64,000 nucleotides of DNA from Butyrivibrio sp. AE3004 (GTDB taxonomy: Bacteria > Bacillota > Clostridia > Lachnospirales > Lachnospiraceae). The DNA lies in the NCBI RefSeq assembly GCF_000703165.1, contig NZ_JNLQ01000002.1, positions 1,426,001 to 1,490,000 of the forward strand, read 5' to 3'. Position numbers and translations under genes: made by a program. Position 1 is the stretch's first letter; every line of letters starts with the position of its first letter. Under the pieces are notes generated by a model that saw nothing but the letters and a program-made list of their open reading frames with translations, made no database searches and was not told the origin of the DNA. Shown here one piece after another: positions 1 through 8,595 of this stretch.

Positions 1-1
1 A

Positions 2-604
2 GAGGTAAACGAGCTTCGCTTTAAAATGATGAGAAATGCCATTACCGTTCTTATGTGTAGCAGAGGAACACCCATGATCCTTGCGGGAGATGAGTTTGCC
101 AATACACAGTTTGGTAATAACAATGCGTATTGTCAGGATAATGAAGTATCATGGCTGAATTGGGATTTATATACCAAAAACAGGCAATACTTTGATTTTT
201 ATCGTGACATGATACAGTTCAGAAGAAAGCATCCATGCATTCGTAAGGACTTAAAGCCTGCAATGTCCGGCTATCCGAATATTTCAGTATTTACTGATCA
301 TCCTTACAATACAAATATTTGTGACAGCACTAAGGTTATCAGTATTATGTTTGCCGGATTTATCAGAAAAAAGGGACACGATGATATTGTCCTTATGTCT
401 GTAAACGTATTTTGGGAAGATATTCAGATTTCTTTACCGGATCCTCCGGATGGTGCTTACTGGACTCTGGTGGTTGATACTGCTGCCGAGGATAAGAGAT
501 ATTTTAACAACAGGCCTAAACCTGTATCTGTACCTAATTGGAGACTTAAGGCCAGAAGTGTAAGTGTATTTATTGCTGCTTATGGAGAAGGCTATGGCAG
601 ATGA
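2..604 (+). CDS. Glycogen debranching enzyme (GlgX/isoamylase type, GH13), C-terminal part
   Basis: The frame is open from the window edge, so only about the last 200 residues are seen. The visible part begins in the late GH13 barrel: MRNAITVLMCSRGTPMIL, then AGDEF and the GNNNAYCQDNE/SWLNWD block typical of isoamylase/GlgX enzymes that cut alpha-1,6 branches of glycogen. A small beta-sandwich C-terminal domain follows (about residues 95-200). The catalytic Asp and Glu lie upstream of the window and cannot be checked. The stop overlaps the start of the next gene by 11 bases, suggesting one transcript. The family call is firm; exact substrate (glycogen, starch or pullulan) cannot be told from this fragment. 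Confidence 0.88.
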   Translation, partial: EVNELRFKMMRNAITVLMCSRGTPMILAGDEFANTQFGNNNAYCQDNEVSWLNWDLYTKNRQYFDFYRDMIQFRRKHPCIRKDLKPAMSGYPNISVFTDHPYNTNICDSTKVISIMFAGFIRKKGHDDIVLMSVNVFWEDIQISLPDPPDGAYWTLVVDTAAEDKRYFNNRPKPVSVPNWRLKARSVSVFIAAYGEGYGR

Positions 605-1262
605 AAATGAAAAAAAGATGGATAATGTAGGAGAAAATACTGAATCTGTATCCATTTCTTTTGCTGAGAAAGAAGAAAATCTCGTAGTTGAGGGCTTTGA
701 ATTTTTGTCCAAAGAAGATGCAAAGAAAGCTGAATTGGATAAACATAAAATTGAAGTCCTCGGGCAGAAGGTTCACTCGACAAGAATTGTTGATTTGGAG
801 GCGGTATACGAAAAAGCCATCACGAATAAGATTTTTTCTACACCTGTGGGGTGGTATTATCTTGCAAAATTAAGGGATAGACTTATAAATGCAGGTGTAA
901 GTGAAAATGATCTTATACCCATTCCTGTAAATGTAAAGTTCACAAAAGTTGATTTGAAAGATGAGTATCATCCAAGGCAGTACATAGCACCGGTTCCGAA
1001 AAAGAAAAAATTAGATGTTAAAGCATCTATGATAGTGCTCATTGCTATGAACCTTATACTTGCAATTATGGTTGCGGGCATGTTTTTAATTGCCTTAAAT
1101 TCCGAAAGTGACAACATAATAAACTATAAACAGAACGTTACAAACAGATATGCGGAATGGGAGGATTCTTTAAAGGAACGGGAAAAGGCTGTAAGAATTA
1201 AAGAAAGAGACCTTAGGATTCAGGATGATACTGAGTATGGCGATGAAATAGAAACAGAATAA
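594..1262 (+). CDS. Hypothetical single-pass membrane protein
   Basis: The protein has 222 residues and I do not recognise its family. The ATG at 594 is preferred over ATGs at 564 and 582 because GGAG (584-587) sits 6 bases before it. The N-terminal ~140 residues are soluble and acidic at first, with a Val-Gly-Trp-Tyr-Tyr-containing middle. A KKKK stretch is followed by one strong transmembrane helix (about residues 144-168), then a short charged helical tail with REK/KERD repeats. Positive charges before the helix suggest the large N-terminal part is cytoplasmic. It overlaps the debranching enzyme end and is followed after 41 bases by a two-component system. Confidence 0.75.
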   Translation: MADENEKKMDNVGENTESVSISFAEKEENLVVEGFEFLSKEDAKKAELDKHKIEVLGQKVHSTRIVDLEAVYEKAITNKIFSTPVGWYYLAKLRDRLINAGVSENDLIPIPVNVKFTKVDLKDEYHPRQYIAPVPKKKKLDVKASMIVLIAMNLILAIMVAGMFLIALNSESDNIINYKQNVTNRYAEWEDSLKEREKAVRIKERDLRIQDDTEYGDEIETE

Positions 1263-1303
1263 ACACAATTTCGTAGTATATTCTGTTTAGGAGAGTGAAA
1301 TAA

Positions 1304-1978
1304 ATGGAAAAATTAAAAATAATGGTAGTGGATGATGAATCCAGAATGCGCAAACTTGTTAGGGATTTTCTTGTAAAGAATAATTTTGAAGTGATTGAAG
1401 CTGAAGATGGTCAGCAGGCTGTTGATTTATTTTTTGAAGAAAAAGATATTGCACTTATTATTCTTGATGTGATGATGCCCAAAATGGATGGCTGGCAGGT
1501 ATGCAGAGAAATAAGAGCATATTCAAAGGTGCCGATCATAATGCTGACAGCCAAGACAGAAGAGAGAGATGAGCTTCAGGGCTTTGAACTTGGTGTTGAT
1601 GAATACATCGGAAAACCTTTTAGCCCTAAAATTCTCGTAGCAAGAGTTGAGGCGATTTTACGCAGAACATCTCAAGGCTCAACTGAGGATATTATAGAAG
1701 CAGGCGGGATTGTAATAAATAAGGCTGCACATAATGTTACGATTGATGGCAATGAGATTGAGCTTTCTTTTAAAGAATTTGAGCTTCTTACATATTTTAT
1801 AGAAAATAAAGGAATAGCTCTTTCGAGAGAAAAAATACTCAATAATGTTTGGAATTACGATTATTTCGGCGACGCCAGAACAATAGATACACATGTAAAA
1901 AAACTCAGGGGAAAAATGGGTGAAAAGGGTGACCTTATAAAGACCATTTGGGGAATGGGATACAAATTTGAACCATAG
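1304..1978 (+). CDS. Two-component response regulator, OmpR/PhoB family
   Basis: The protein has 224 residues, the usual length. The receiver domain (about 1-118) has the acidic pair Asp10/Asp11, phospho-acceptor Asp55 in LDVMMPKMDGW, Thr82 and Lys104. The C-terminal winged helix (about 130-224) has the LSFKEFELL and ARTIDTHVKKLRGK signatures of OmpR-type DNA-binding domains. GGAGAG lies just upstream of the ATG. The histidine kinase gene follows after about 70 bases, so the two form a cognate pair. The stimulus is unknown; the downstream lipoprotein may be a target or accessory. Confidence 0.95.
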   Translation: MEKLKIMVVDDESRMRKLVRDFLVKNNFEVIEAEDGQQAVDLFFEEKDIALIILDVMMPKMDGWQVCREIRAYSKVPIIMLTAKTEERDELQGFELGVDEYIGKPFSPKILVARVEAILRRTSQGSTEDIIEAGGIVINKAAHNVTIDGNEIELSFKEFELLTYFIENKGIALSREKILNNVWNYDYFGDARTIDTHVKKLRGKMGEKGDLIKTIWGMGYKFEP

Positions 1979-2048
1979 AATATTGAATTTGCCTATAGAT
2001 TCAATGTTCATAATATTTTAAATCCAGAACAAAGCGAGATATTTTCAA

Positions 2049-3566
2049 TTGGCTAAAAATGATGAAAAGAAAGTAAGGCTCTCACTTAGAACCGAACTTA
2101 ATGTGTTATTCCTTTTTGTTATGGTCGGTATGATTTTATTCCTGATCATAATCAATAAGTTTTTCCTTGAAAAAGTATATTTGTCACATCAGCTTGATGT
2201 TGTAAAAAAAGCTTACCAAAGTATAGATTCAGCTTCAACCAATGGGAGCTTTTCAACAGATGAATATGATATAGAACTTCAAAGCATATGTGATACTTAC
2301 GGTATTGAACTTATAGTATTGGACGCCGATTCACAGATGATAAAATCATCATCAAATGATGCTGACTACATGGCACATATTCTCTGGGATAATCTTATAG
2401 GGGATAGTCTGTTTAACTCACCCGGGGATGGAAAAAGAATACTTGAAAAAACCGGAACATACACTATACAGATTGAAACAGATAAGAGATTAAATACGGA
2501 ATACCTAGAAATCTGGGGCGTTATTGAATCCGGATATATTGTAATGGTCAGATGTGCTCTTGCCGGAATAAGAGAGAGCGTCGGAATATCCAACAGATTT
2601 TTGCTTTACGTTGGAATTATAGCTATTGTAATCGGGTCTGCAAGCATTATTTACCTTAGTAACAGGATAACGAAGCCAATACTTCAGCTTTCCCAGATAT
2701 CTGAGGAAATGAAAAATCTGAATTTTGAGGCAAAGTATTACACAAAAAGTAACAAAAAGAATACTAATGAGATAGATATTCTCGGCGAAAATATAAATGA
2801 GTTATCCGAAACGCTGGAAACTACAATTAAAGAGCTTAAAACAGCAAACAATGAGCTGAAACAGGATATTGCCCGAAAAGAAGAAATAGATGAGATGAGA
2901 CGTGAATTTTTGTCAAATGTCTCACACGAATTGAAAACACCTATAGCACTTATTCAGGGCTATGCAGAGGGACTTGAGGAAGGAATAAGCGATGATCCCG
3001 AGAGCATGGCATTTTACTGTGATGTGATAAGAGATGAAGCATCAAAAATGGATACGCTTGTAAAAAAACTTCTTACCTTAAATCAGCTTGAATTCGGTAA
3101 TGATGTTGCTCAAATGGAAAGATTTGATATTACGGAAACTATAAAGAATTACGTAAAATCTGCCGATATATTAACGAAACAGAAAAACGCCAAAGTCCAG
3201 ATGGCAGAATATCCTTCCATATATGTGTGGGCTGATGAATTCAAGACGGAAGAGGTTTTGATGAATTATTACAGTAATGCGCTTAATCATATTGGCGGAG
3301 ATAATATCATTGAAATAAAGCTTACACAACTTGAAGATAAGGTTAGGATATCGGTTTTCAATACAGGTGAACCGATACCGGAAGACAGCATAAATCATAT
3401 ATGGGAGAAATTTTATAAAGTTGACAAGGCTCGTACACGGGAATACGGAGGAAGTGGTGTAGGTCTGTCAATAGTAAAGGCTATAATGGAATCTATGCAT
3501 CAGCAGTATGGCGTTCAAAATTATGATAATGGTGTGGAGTTTTGGTTTGAGCTTGAGACAAGGTAA
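2049..3566 (+). CDS. Two-component sensor histidine kinase (membrane, HAMP)
   Basis: The protein has 505 residues. The layout is TM1 (about 18-38), an extracellular sensor region (39-180), TM2 (about 183-204), HAMP (205-262), HisKA with the H-box SNVSHELKTP (phospho-acceptor His293), and a HATPase domain with the N-box around NYYSNALNHI and glycine boxes NTGEP and GGSGVGLSIVK. The start is a TTG at 2049: no in-frame ATG occurs before TM1 and the residues after it fit a cytoplasmic N-terminus. The ribosome binding site is weak, so expression may be low relative to the regulator. It is the partner of the upstream response regulator; the ligand is unknown. Confidence 0.93.
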   Translation: MAKNDEKKVRLSLRTELNVLFLFVMVGMILFLIIINKFFLEKVYLSHQLDVVKKAYQSIDSASTNGSFSTDEYDIELQSICDTYGIELIVLDADSQMIKSSSNDADYMAHILWDNLIGDSLFNSPGDGKRILEKTGTYTIQIETDKRLNTEYLEIWGVIESGYIVMVRCALAGIRESVGISNRFLLYVGIIAIVIGSASIIYLSNRITKPILQLSQISEEMKNLNFEAKYYTKSNKKNTNEIDILGENINELSETLETTIKELKTANNELKQDIARKEEIDEMRREFLSNVSHELKTPIALIQGYAEGLEEGISDDPESMAFYCDVIRDEASKMDTLVKKLLTLNQLEFGNDVAQMERFDITETIKNYVKSADILTKQKNAKVQMAEYPSIYVWADEFKTEEVLMNYYSNALNHIGGDNIIEIKLTQLEDKVRISVFNTGEPIPEDSINHIWEKFYKVDKARTREYGGSGVGLSIVKAIMESMHQQYGVQNYDNGVEFWFELETR

Positions 3567-3584
3567 AACCTTATGGAGGCGTTT

Positions 3585-4655
3585 ATGATAAAACGTGTTT
3601 TAAAGGCTTTGACTGCAGGACTTACAGTGGGGATATTACTGACAGGATGCGGATCTCAATTTCCTGAGATGACTGATGAAGAATATAACCAGACAGTTCA
3701 GTATGCTGTGAGCATATTGATGAAATATTCTAATAATGGTGTGGAAAGACTTTCCTCACTTAGTTCTCTTGAGCTTGAAAGACAAATGGAGAAAGAGGCA
3801 CGTGAAGCAAGAAAAGCGGAACGTGATGCTGCAACTGCTGAGGCTATTGCTAATATGCCTAAAAATCCTGAGGAAGGATCGGAAGATACTTCAACAAATG
3901 AGAAAAAAGATGAAACGGTAATCGCTGAAAACAATGATGAACAACTTGATCTTGCAAACAATTCAGATACAGGCGAGGAGGAAGACAATACCGAAGAACC
4001 TTTAAACAATGGCTTTGATAACAGTGATTCAAATAATGAATCAAAGGATGATCTGGATAATCTCCTCGAAAAATTTGGAGATGATCTTGATCAGGGTATA
4101 AAAAATGCAGGAGGCACAGAAGAAAATACTGAGGATAAAGAGAATGAAGAAACTGCTGAAAATCCTACTCCTGCAAAGATTAGCAATGAACCTGTTACAG
4201 ATGAAGGCAATGAAGAATTAACAAGTGAAGCGGATAAAACAGTTGAGGGAATGAGAGAAGAGATTTCTAAAGGAATTTTTCTTACTTATTCCGGCTATAG
4301 TGTTGCAGGTTCGTATCCTGATAACGATGATATATTTGTTATAAATGCAACTTCAGGGAAAAAGCTTCTTATATTGAATTTTAGAATAGCAAATACAAAT
4401 TCAACAGATGTATCTGTAGATATGGTAAAGGCAAATCCACATTTTCAGGTTATTCTTAACGGAAAAAATGTAGGATATACAAATGTGACTATGCTTGATA
4501 ATGATTTAAGTTCATTTAAGGGAACAATTCCTGCAGGAACTAAAAAAAGCATGGTACTAATTAAACAGATGGATTCTTCAAAACTTAAAAATGTAGATTC
4601 TCTGGGTCTTATTGGAGATCTTCGCGGTGAGATAATAGAATTCAAGCTTGAATAA
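3585..4655 (+). CDS. Lipoprotein with acidic linker and C-terminal DUF4352-like domain
   Basis: The ATG at 3585 is used because GGAGG (3575-3579) lies 5 bases before it. The 356-residue product has a signal peptide ending in the lipobox LLTGC (lipid-modified Cys22). A charged helical stretch is followed by a long low-complexity linker very rich in Glu, Asp and Asn (about residues 85-215). The C-terminal domain (about 225-356) alternates short beta strands (LLILNFRIANTNS, FKGTIPAGTKKSMVL) and resembles the DUF4352/immunoglobulin-like extracellular domains. The gene follows the sensor kinase by 18 bases and is probably co-transcribed, so it may report or respond to the same envelope signal. Function is unknown. 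Confidence 0.85.
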   Translation: MIKRVLKALTAGLTVGILLTGCGSQFPEMTDEEYNQTVQYAVSILMKYSNNGVERLSSLSSLELERQMEKEAREARKAERDAATAEAIANMPKNPEEGSEDTSTNEKKDETVIAENNDEQLDLANNSDTGEEEDNTEEPLNNGFDNSDSNNESKDDLDNLLEKFGDDLDQGIKNAGGTEENTEDKENEETAENPTPAKISNEPVTDEGNEELTSEADKTVEGMREEISKGIFLTYSGYSVAGSYPDNDDIFVINATSGKKLLILNFRIANTNSTDVSVDMVKANPHFQVILNGKNVGYTNVTMLDNDLSSFKGTIPAGTKKSMVLIKQMDSSKLKNVDSLGLIGDLRGEIIEFKLE

Positions 4656-4675
4656 TCCAAAAATATGAATAGAAG

Positions 4676-4753
4676 CCCTCATATATACATTTTTATTGAA
4701 AGGCATTTTGTGATTTTGATAATAAAAGTATATATGGGGGATTTGTATTATTT
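4676..4753 (+). terminator. Long imperfect hairpin followed by T-rich run
   Basis: The arm CCCTCATATATAC (4676-4688) pairs with GTATATATGGGGG (4728-4740, one G-T pair). The stem continues inward with TTTTATT (4691-4697) against AATAAAA (4721-4727), leaving a loop of about 23 bases. A T-rich stretch (4742-4753) follows. It lies 20 bases after the lipoprotein stop and is probably its terminator, although the stem is unusually long and AT-rich. Confidence 0.5.
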
Positions 4754-4911
4754 TTTTTATCAAAGCCTATATACTAATTGCTTAAAATCTTTTATTATAA
4801 TTTTATACAAAATTCATTTATTAAAATTGTATAAATTTTTTCGTAATTGTGTAAAATTCGTGATATACTGATTTAGTTAAAAAGAAACTATATGTTTTTA
4901 ATGAGGTAAGA

Positions 4912-5439
4912 ATGATGAAACAGTTAAATGATTATGTTAGAACTATACCTGATTTTCCCGAACCCGGTATTATGTTCCGTGATATTACTACTGTATTGCA
5001 GGATCCTGATGGACTTCAGCTTGCTATAAATGAGATGCAGAATCTTGTAAAGGATATTGACTTTGATGTTGTTGTAGGTGCCGAGTCCAGAGGATTCATT
5101 TTTGGTACGGCAATTGCATATAATATGAAGAAGGGATTTGCAATGGCTCGTAAGAAGGGCAAACTTCCCTGTGAAACAATTTCCGAGGAATATGAGCTTG
5201 AGTATGGCACTGCATCAATGGAGATGCATGTTGATGCTATCAAACCCGGACAGAAGGTTATTATTGTTGATGATCTTATTGCAACAGGCGGTACTCTTAA
5301 GGCTATGATTAAGCTTGTTGAGAAGCTTGGCGGTGAAGTAGCCGGTATTCTTGTGCTGATGGAGCTTAAGGGACTTGAAGGCAGAAAAGCACTTGGTGAT
5401 TACAAGCTTTATTCTGCTCTTTCATACGAAGGAAAATAA
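4912..5439 (+). CDS. apt: Adenine phosphoribosyltransferase
   Basis: This enzyme salvages adenine with PRPP to give AMP. The 175-residue product has the family N-terminus (YVRTIPDFPEPGIMFRDIT), VVGAESRGFIFG, and the PRPP-binding loop VIIVDDLIATGGT. Length matches the family. The start is either 4912 or 4915 (ATGATG); GAGG at 4903-4906 suits both. The rel gene follows 21 bases after the stop, an apt-rel arrangement common in Firmicutes. The upstream 250 bases are very AT-rich; a TATACT box near 4864 may be part of its promoter, but no convincing -35 is seen. Confidence 0.97.
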   Translation: MMKQLNDYVRTIPDFPEPGIMFRDITTVLQDPDGLQLAINEMQNLVKDIDFDVVVGAESRGFIFGTAIAYNMKKGFAMARKKGKLPCETISEEYELEYGTASMEMHVDAIKPGQKVIIVDDLIATGGTLKAMIKLVEKLGGEVAGILVLMELKGLEGRKALGDYKLYSALSYEGK

Positions 5440-5460
5440 CTTATTTAGCGGAGCATAATT

Positions 5461-7740
5461 ATGGGACAGACAGAATTTGATGATGGAAAAATTGAATCAA
5501 TCGATGAATTTCAGTCTCCCGAAGTCCTCTATGAAGGGCTTATTACCCGTGTCCGCAGATATCATCCTTCCGATGATATTACTTTGATTGAAAAGGCTTA
5601 TCAGGCTGCTGCTGAGGCTCACAAGGATCAGCGACGCAAGTCAGGTGAGCCTTATATTATTCATCCTCTGTGCGTTTCAATTATCTTGGCTGACCTGGAG
5701 ATGGATAAGGAGACAATTGCTGCAGGCTTATTACATGATGTGGTTGAGGATACGATTTATACCAAGGAGCAGGTTGAACAACAATTTGGTGCTGATGTTG
5801 CCCTTTTGGTTGATGGTGTTACAAAACTGCAGGGACTTGAACTTTCAGGAGACTATGCAAGTAAGACGCCGGATCAGATGGAAATGCAGGCTCAGAATTT
5901 ACGAAAAATGTTTCTTGCCATGGCAAAGGATATCAGAGTTATACTTATAAAGCTTGCTGACAGACTTCATAATATGCGTACTCTAAAGCATATGCCACCA
6001 GAGAAACAGCAAAGAATAGCACAGGAAACACTAGATATCTACAGCCCTATAGCAGGACGCCTTGGTATCAGCAAAATTAAAATTGAACTCGATGATCTTT
6101 CTCTTAAGTATCTGGAACCTGATATTTATTATGACCTTGTAAAAAGGGTTGCTCAGAGAAAGGTTGAGAGAGAAAAATATGTTGATGAGATCTGTGATGT
6201 TGTAAGAGAACATATAAGTGATGCTGGTATTCCCGGTGAAGTGAACGGAAGAGTAAAACATTTCTTCAGCATTTATAAAAAGATGCATAATCAGGGAAAG
6301 ACCTTAGACCAGATATATGATCTTTTTGCAGTTAGAATAATCGTTGATTCTGTAAAAGACTGTTATGCAGCGCTTGGTGTAATTCATGAAATGTACAAGC
6401 CTATTCCGGGCAGATTCAAGGATTACATTGCAATGCCAAAGCCTAATATGTATCAGTCTCTTCATACAACCTTGATTGGTGCAACAGGCCAACCTTTTGA
6501 AATACAGATCAGAACTTATGAGATGCATCGTGCGGCTGAATATGGTATTGCTGCACATTGGAAATATAAGGAAGCATCTGATGGTAAACATGTAGAAGGG
6601 CAGGAAGAAGAAAAACTGACATGGCTAAGACAGATTCTTGAATGGCAACAGGATATGTCGGACAATCAGGAATTCATGAATCTGCTTAAGAGTGATCTTA
6701 ATCTGTTTTCCGAAGATGTTTATTGTTTTACACCAAATGGTGAGGTCAAAAATCTTCCGGCAGGTTCTACTCCCATCGATTTTGCTTACAGTATTCACAG
6801 CGCTGTCGGTAACAAGATGATTGGGGCTAAGGTAAACGGTAAGCTTGTTCCGATTGATTACAGAATTCAGAATGGCGACAGAATAGAAATACTTACCAGC
6901 CAAAATTCTAAAGGTCCTAGCAGAGACTGGCTTAGCATTGTCGGAAGCACATCGACTAAGAATAAGATAAACCAGTGGTTCAGACATGAATTCAAAGAAG
7001 AAAATGTTAGCAGGGGTAAGGAAGCACTTGTTGAGTATTGTAAGGCAAAGGGCATTGATATATACAATGTTATGAAGCCTGAATATCAGAACCTCATTGT
7101 CAGAAAGTATGGCTTTCATAGCTGGGATGCGGTACTTGCTGCTGTAGGCCATGGTGGTCTTAAGGAAGGTCAGGTAGTTAATAAGATACTTGAACTTTAT
7201 GATAAAGATCATAAGCAGAACATGACTGATGAAGAGGTTCTTGCTGCTGTTGCCGAATCCAATGTCACACCGAGAATTAGCAGTAGTGGCAGTGCTATCA
7301 TTGTAAAAGGAATTCATGACGTAGCAGTAAGATTTTCAAAGTGTTGTAATCCTGTTCCCGGCGACCCGATTGTTGGATTTGTTACAAGAGGACGAGGCGT
7401 TTCAATCCATAGAAAGGATTGCGTTAATGTTCGGGCGATGCAGAATGAGGATAGAACAAGACTCATCGAGGCAAAATGGGAGAGCCATGCACTCGGTGAG
7501 AAATATGTTGCAACTATTAATATTTTTGCAAATAACAGGTCCGGGCTTTTAGCGGATGTTTCCAGAGCTCTTACTGAAAAGAATGTGGATATTTTATCTA
7601 TGAACACCAGAACAAGTAAACAGGGGCTTGCTACTATGGAAACTTCTTTCCAGGTATCAAGCAGAGAAGAGCTTGGAGAGATTGTTGATAAAATAAGGAA
7701 TATAGACAGTGTTATTGATATTGAGAGAACTACTGGCTGA
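5461..7740 (+). CDS. rel: Bifunctional (p)ppGpp synthetase/hydrolase (Rel/RSH)
   Basis: This stringent-response enzyme makes and degrades (p)ppGpp. The 759 residues match full-length RSH proteins. The HD hydrolase domain has the HD pair His92/Asp93 in AGLLHDVVEDT. The synthetase domain contains RFKDYIAMPKPN, where RxKD is the form found in bifunctional enzymes, and YQSLHTTLIG. A TGS domain (DVYCFTPNGEV), a zinc-finger-like/CC segment (KCCNPVPGD) and a C-terminal ACT domain (NRSGLLADVSRAL) follow. Both catalytic domains look intact. GGAG lies before the ATG. A strong terminator follows the stop. Confidence 0.97.
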   Translation: MGQTEFDDGKIESIDEFQSPEVLYEGLITRVRRYHPSDDITLIEKAYQAAAEAHKDQRRKSGEPYIIHPLCVSIILADLEMDKETIAAGLLHDVVEDTIYTKEQVEQQFGADVALLVDGVTKLQGLELSGDYASKTPDQMEMQAQNLRKMFLAMAKDIRVILIKLADRLHNMRTLKHMPPEKQQRIAQETLDIYSPIAGRLGISKIKIELDDLSLKYLEPDIYYDLVKRVAQRKVEREKYVDEICDVVREHISDAGIPGEVNGRVKHFFSIYKKMHNQGKTLDQIYDLFAVRIIVDSVKDCYAALGVIHEMYKPIPGRFKDYIAMPKPNMYQSLHTTLIGATGQPFEIQIRTYEMHRAAEYGIAAHWKYKEASDGKHVEGQEEEKLTWLRQILEWQQDMSDNQEFMNLLKSDLNLFSEDVYCFTPNGEVKNLPAGSTPIDFAYSIHSAVGNKMIGAKVNGKLVPIDYRIQNGDRIEILTSQNSKGPSRDWLSIVGSTSTKNKINQWFRHEFKEENVSRGKEALVEYCKAKGIDIYNVMKPEYQNLIVRKYGFHSWDAVLAAVGHGGLKEGQVVNKILELYDKDHKQNMTDEEVLAAVAESNVTPRISSSGSAIIVKGIHDVAVRFSKCCNPVPGDPIVGFVTRGRGVSIHRKDCVNVRAMQNEDRTRLIEAKWESHALGEKYVATINIFANNRSGLLADVSRALTEKNVDILSMNTRTSKQGLATMETSFQVSSREELGEIVDKIRNIDSVIDIERTTG

Positions 7741-7751
7741 CAAATTTTTGA

Positions 7752-7785
7752 ACTAAGCGCATTCATATGCGCTTAGTATGTTTTT
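7752..7785 (+). terminator. Rho-independent terminator after rel
   Basis: A perfect 11-bp stem, ACTAAGCGCAT / ATGCGCTTAGT with a TCAT loop, is followed closely by TTTTT (7781-7785). It lies 12 bases past the rel stop and separates apt-rel from the MBL-hemZ genes. Confidence 0.85.
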
Positions 7786-7851
7786 GCAGTTAATTTGGTA
7801 GTTATCGTTTATGGATTATTGCGGCGGCAAATTCAGGAAGGGTTTTTTACA

Positions 7852-8538
7852 ATGAAAAATAAAGAAATAGGAACTGTGGCAGTTGGATCAATGTGCCTGG
7901 GAATGGTACAGACTAACTGCTATTTTGTTTTTAAGGAAGATGGTAAAGATCATAGTAGTAATACAAATGTTGAATCGGAAGAGCTTACACCCGTGATTGT
8001 CTTTGATCCTGCAGACAGGGGAGAACTAATTTATAACGAACTTAAAAAACGCGGTTTTCGTGTTGCAGCTATATACCTTACACATGCTCATTTTGACCAT
8101 ATCGGGGGTGTGGATGATTTACGAAAGCTCTCCGGAGCAAAGGTATTTGTTTATGAAAAGGAAAAAAGACTTTGCGAAGATCCATCATATAATCTGTCAA
8201 TCGATTATGGAATGAACCTTACGGTAAAACCTGATAAATATCTTACGGATGGTGAAATTTGCGAGGATGCAGGCTTGAAATTTAAACTTATTGCCACACC
8301 CGGACATACGGAAGGAAGCTGCTGCTATTATTTCGAAGAGGGCAATATACTTATAAGCGGGGATACGCTATTTGAAGGCTCTGTTGGAAGGACGGATTTT
8401 CCTACAGGCTCAATGAGTCAGCTTGTACGTTCATGCCATGATAAGCTTTTTGTTCTTCCAGATAATACTGTTGTGTATCCCGGACATGGTGAAACAACCA
8501 CAATAGGTTATGAAAAAATGTATAATTCATTTTTATAA
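7852..8538 (+). CDS. MBL-fold metallo-hydrolase (glyoxalase II-like)
   Basis: The 228-residue metallo-beta-lactamase-fold protein has the metal motif THAHFDHIGG (His78, His80, Asp82, His83), a second His in ATPGHTEGS, Asp in SGDTLF and a last His in VYPGHGE, so the di-metal site is complete. It resembles the short glyoxalase II/YcbL-type hydrolases that commonly sit next to rel or hemZ in Clostridia. The ATG at 7852 is chosen because AGGAAGGG (7835-7842) precedes it; a longer frame from a TTG at 7795 has no ribosome binding site. The substrate is not known; a thioester such as S-lactoylglutathione-like compounds is possible. Confidence 0.9.
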   Translation: MKNKEIGTVAVGSMCLGMVQTNCYFVFKEDGKDHSSNTNVESEELTPVIVFDPADRGELIYNELKKRGFRVAAIYLTHAHFDHIGGVDDLRKLSGAKVFVYEKEKRLCEDPSYNLSIDYGMNLTVKPDKYLTDGEICEDAGLKFKLIATPGHTEGSCCYYFEEGNILISGDTLFEGSVGRTDFPTGSMSQLVRSCHDKLFVLPDNTVVYPGHGETTTIGYEKMYNSFL

Positions 8539-8546
8539 TACTTTTT

Positions 8547-8572
8547 CAGGCATATTATTGCCTGTATTTAAA
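8547..8572 (+). terminator. Weak hairpin after MBL hydrolase
   Basis: CAGGCA (8547-8552) pairs with TGCCTG (8559-8564) around a 6-base loop, followed by TATTTAAA rather than a true T-run. It may attenuate rather than stop transcription before hemZ. Confidence 0.3.
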
Positions 8573-8595
8573 ATTGAATGATAAAGGAATAAGTA

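Noticed and set aside
564..593. Earlier ATG starts for the membrane protein
   Set aside because: They lie deeper inside the debranching enzyme gene and have no Shine-Dalgarno at proper distance; 594 does.
4665..4871. 68-codon frame in the gap before apt
   Set aside because: Composition is Ile/Tyr/Phe/Lys-rich as expected of translated AT-rich noncoding DNA, there is no ribosome binding site, and the frame covers the hairpin.
6625..7317. 230-codon antisense frame inside rel
   Set aside because: It is a shadow of a highly conserved gene, with no ribosome binding site and no recognisable motif.
7795..7851. N-terminal extension of the MBL hydrolase from a TTG
   Set aside because: No ribosome binding site; AGGAAGGG and ATG at 7852 give the normal family N-terminus.
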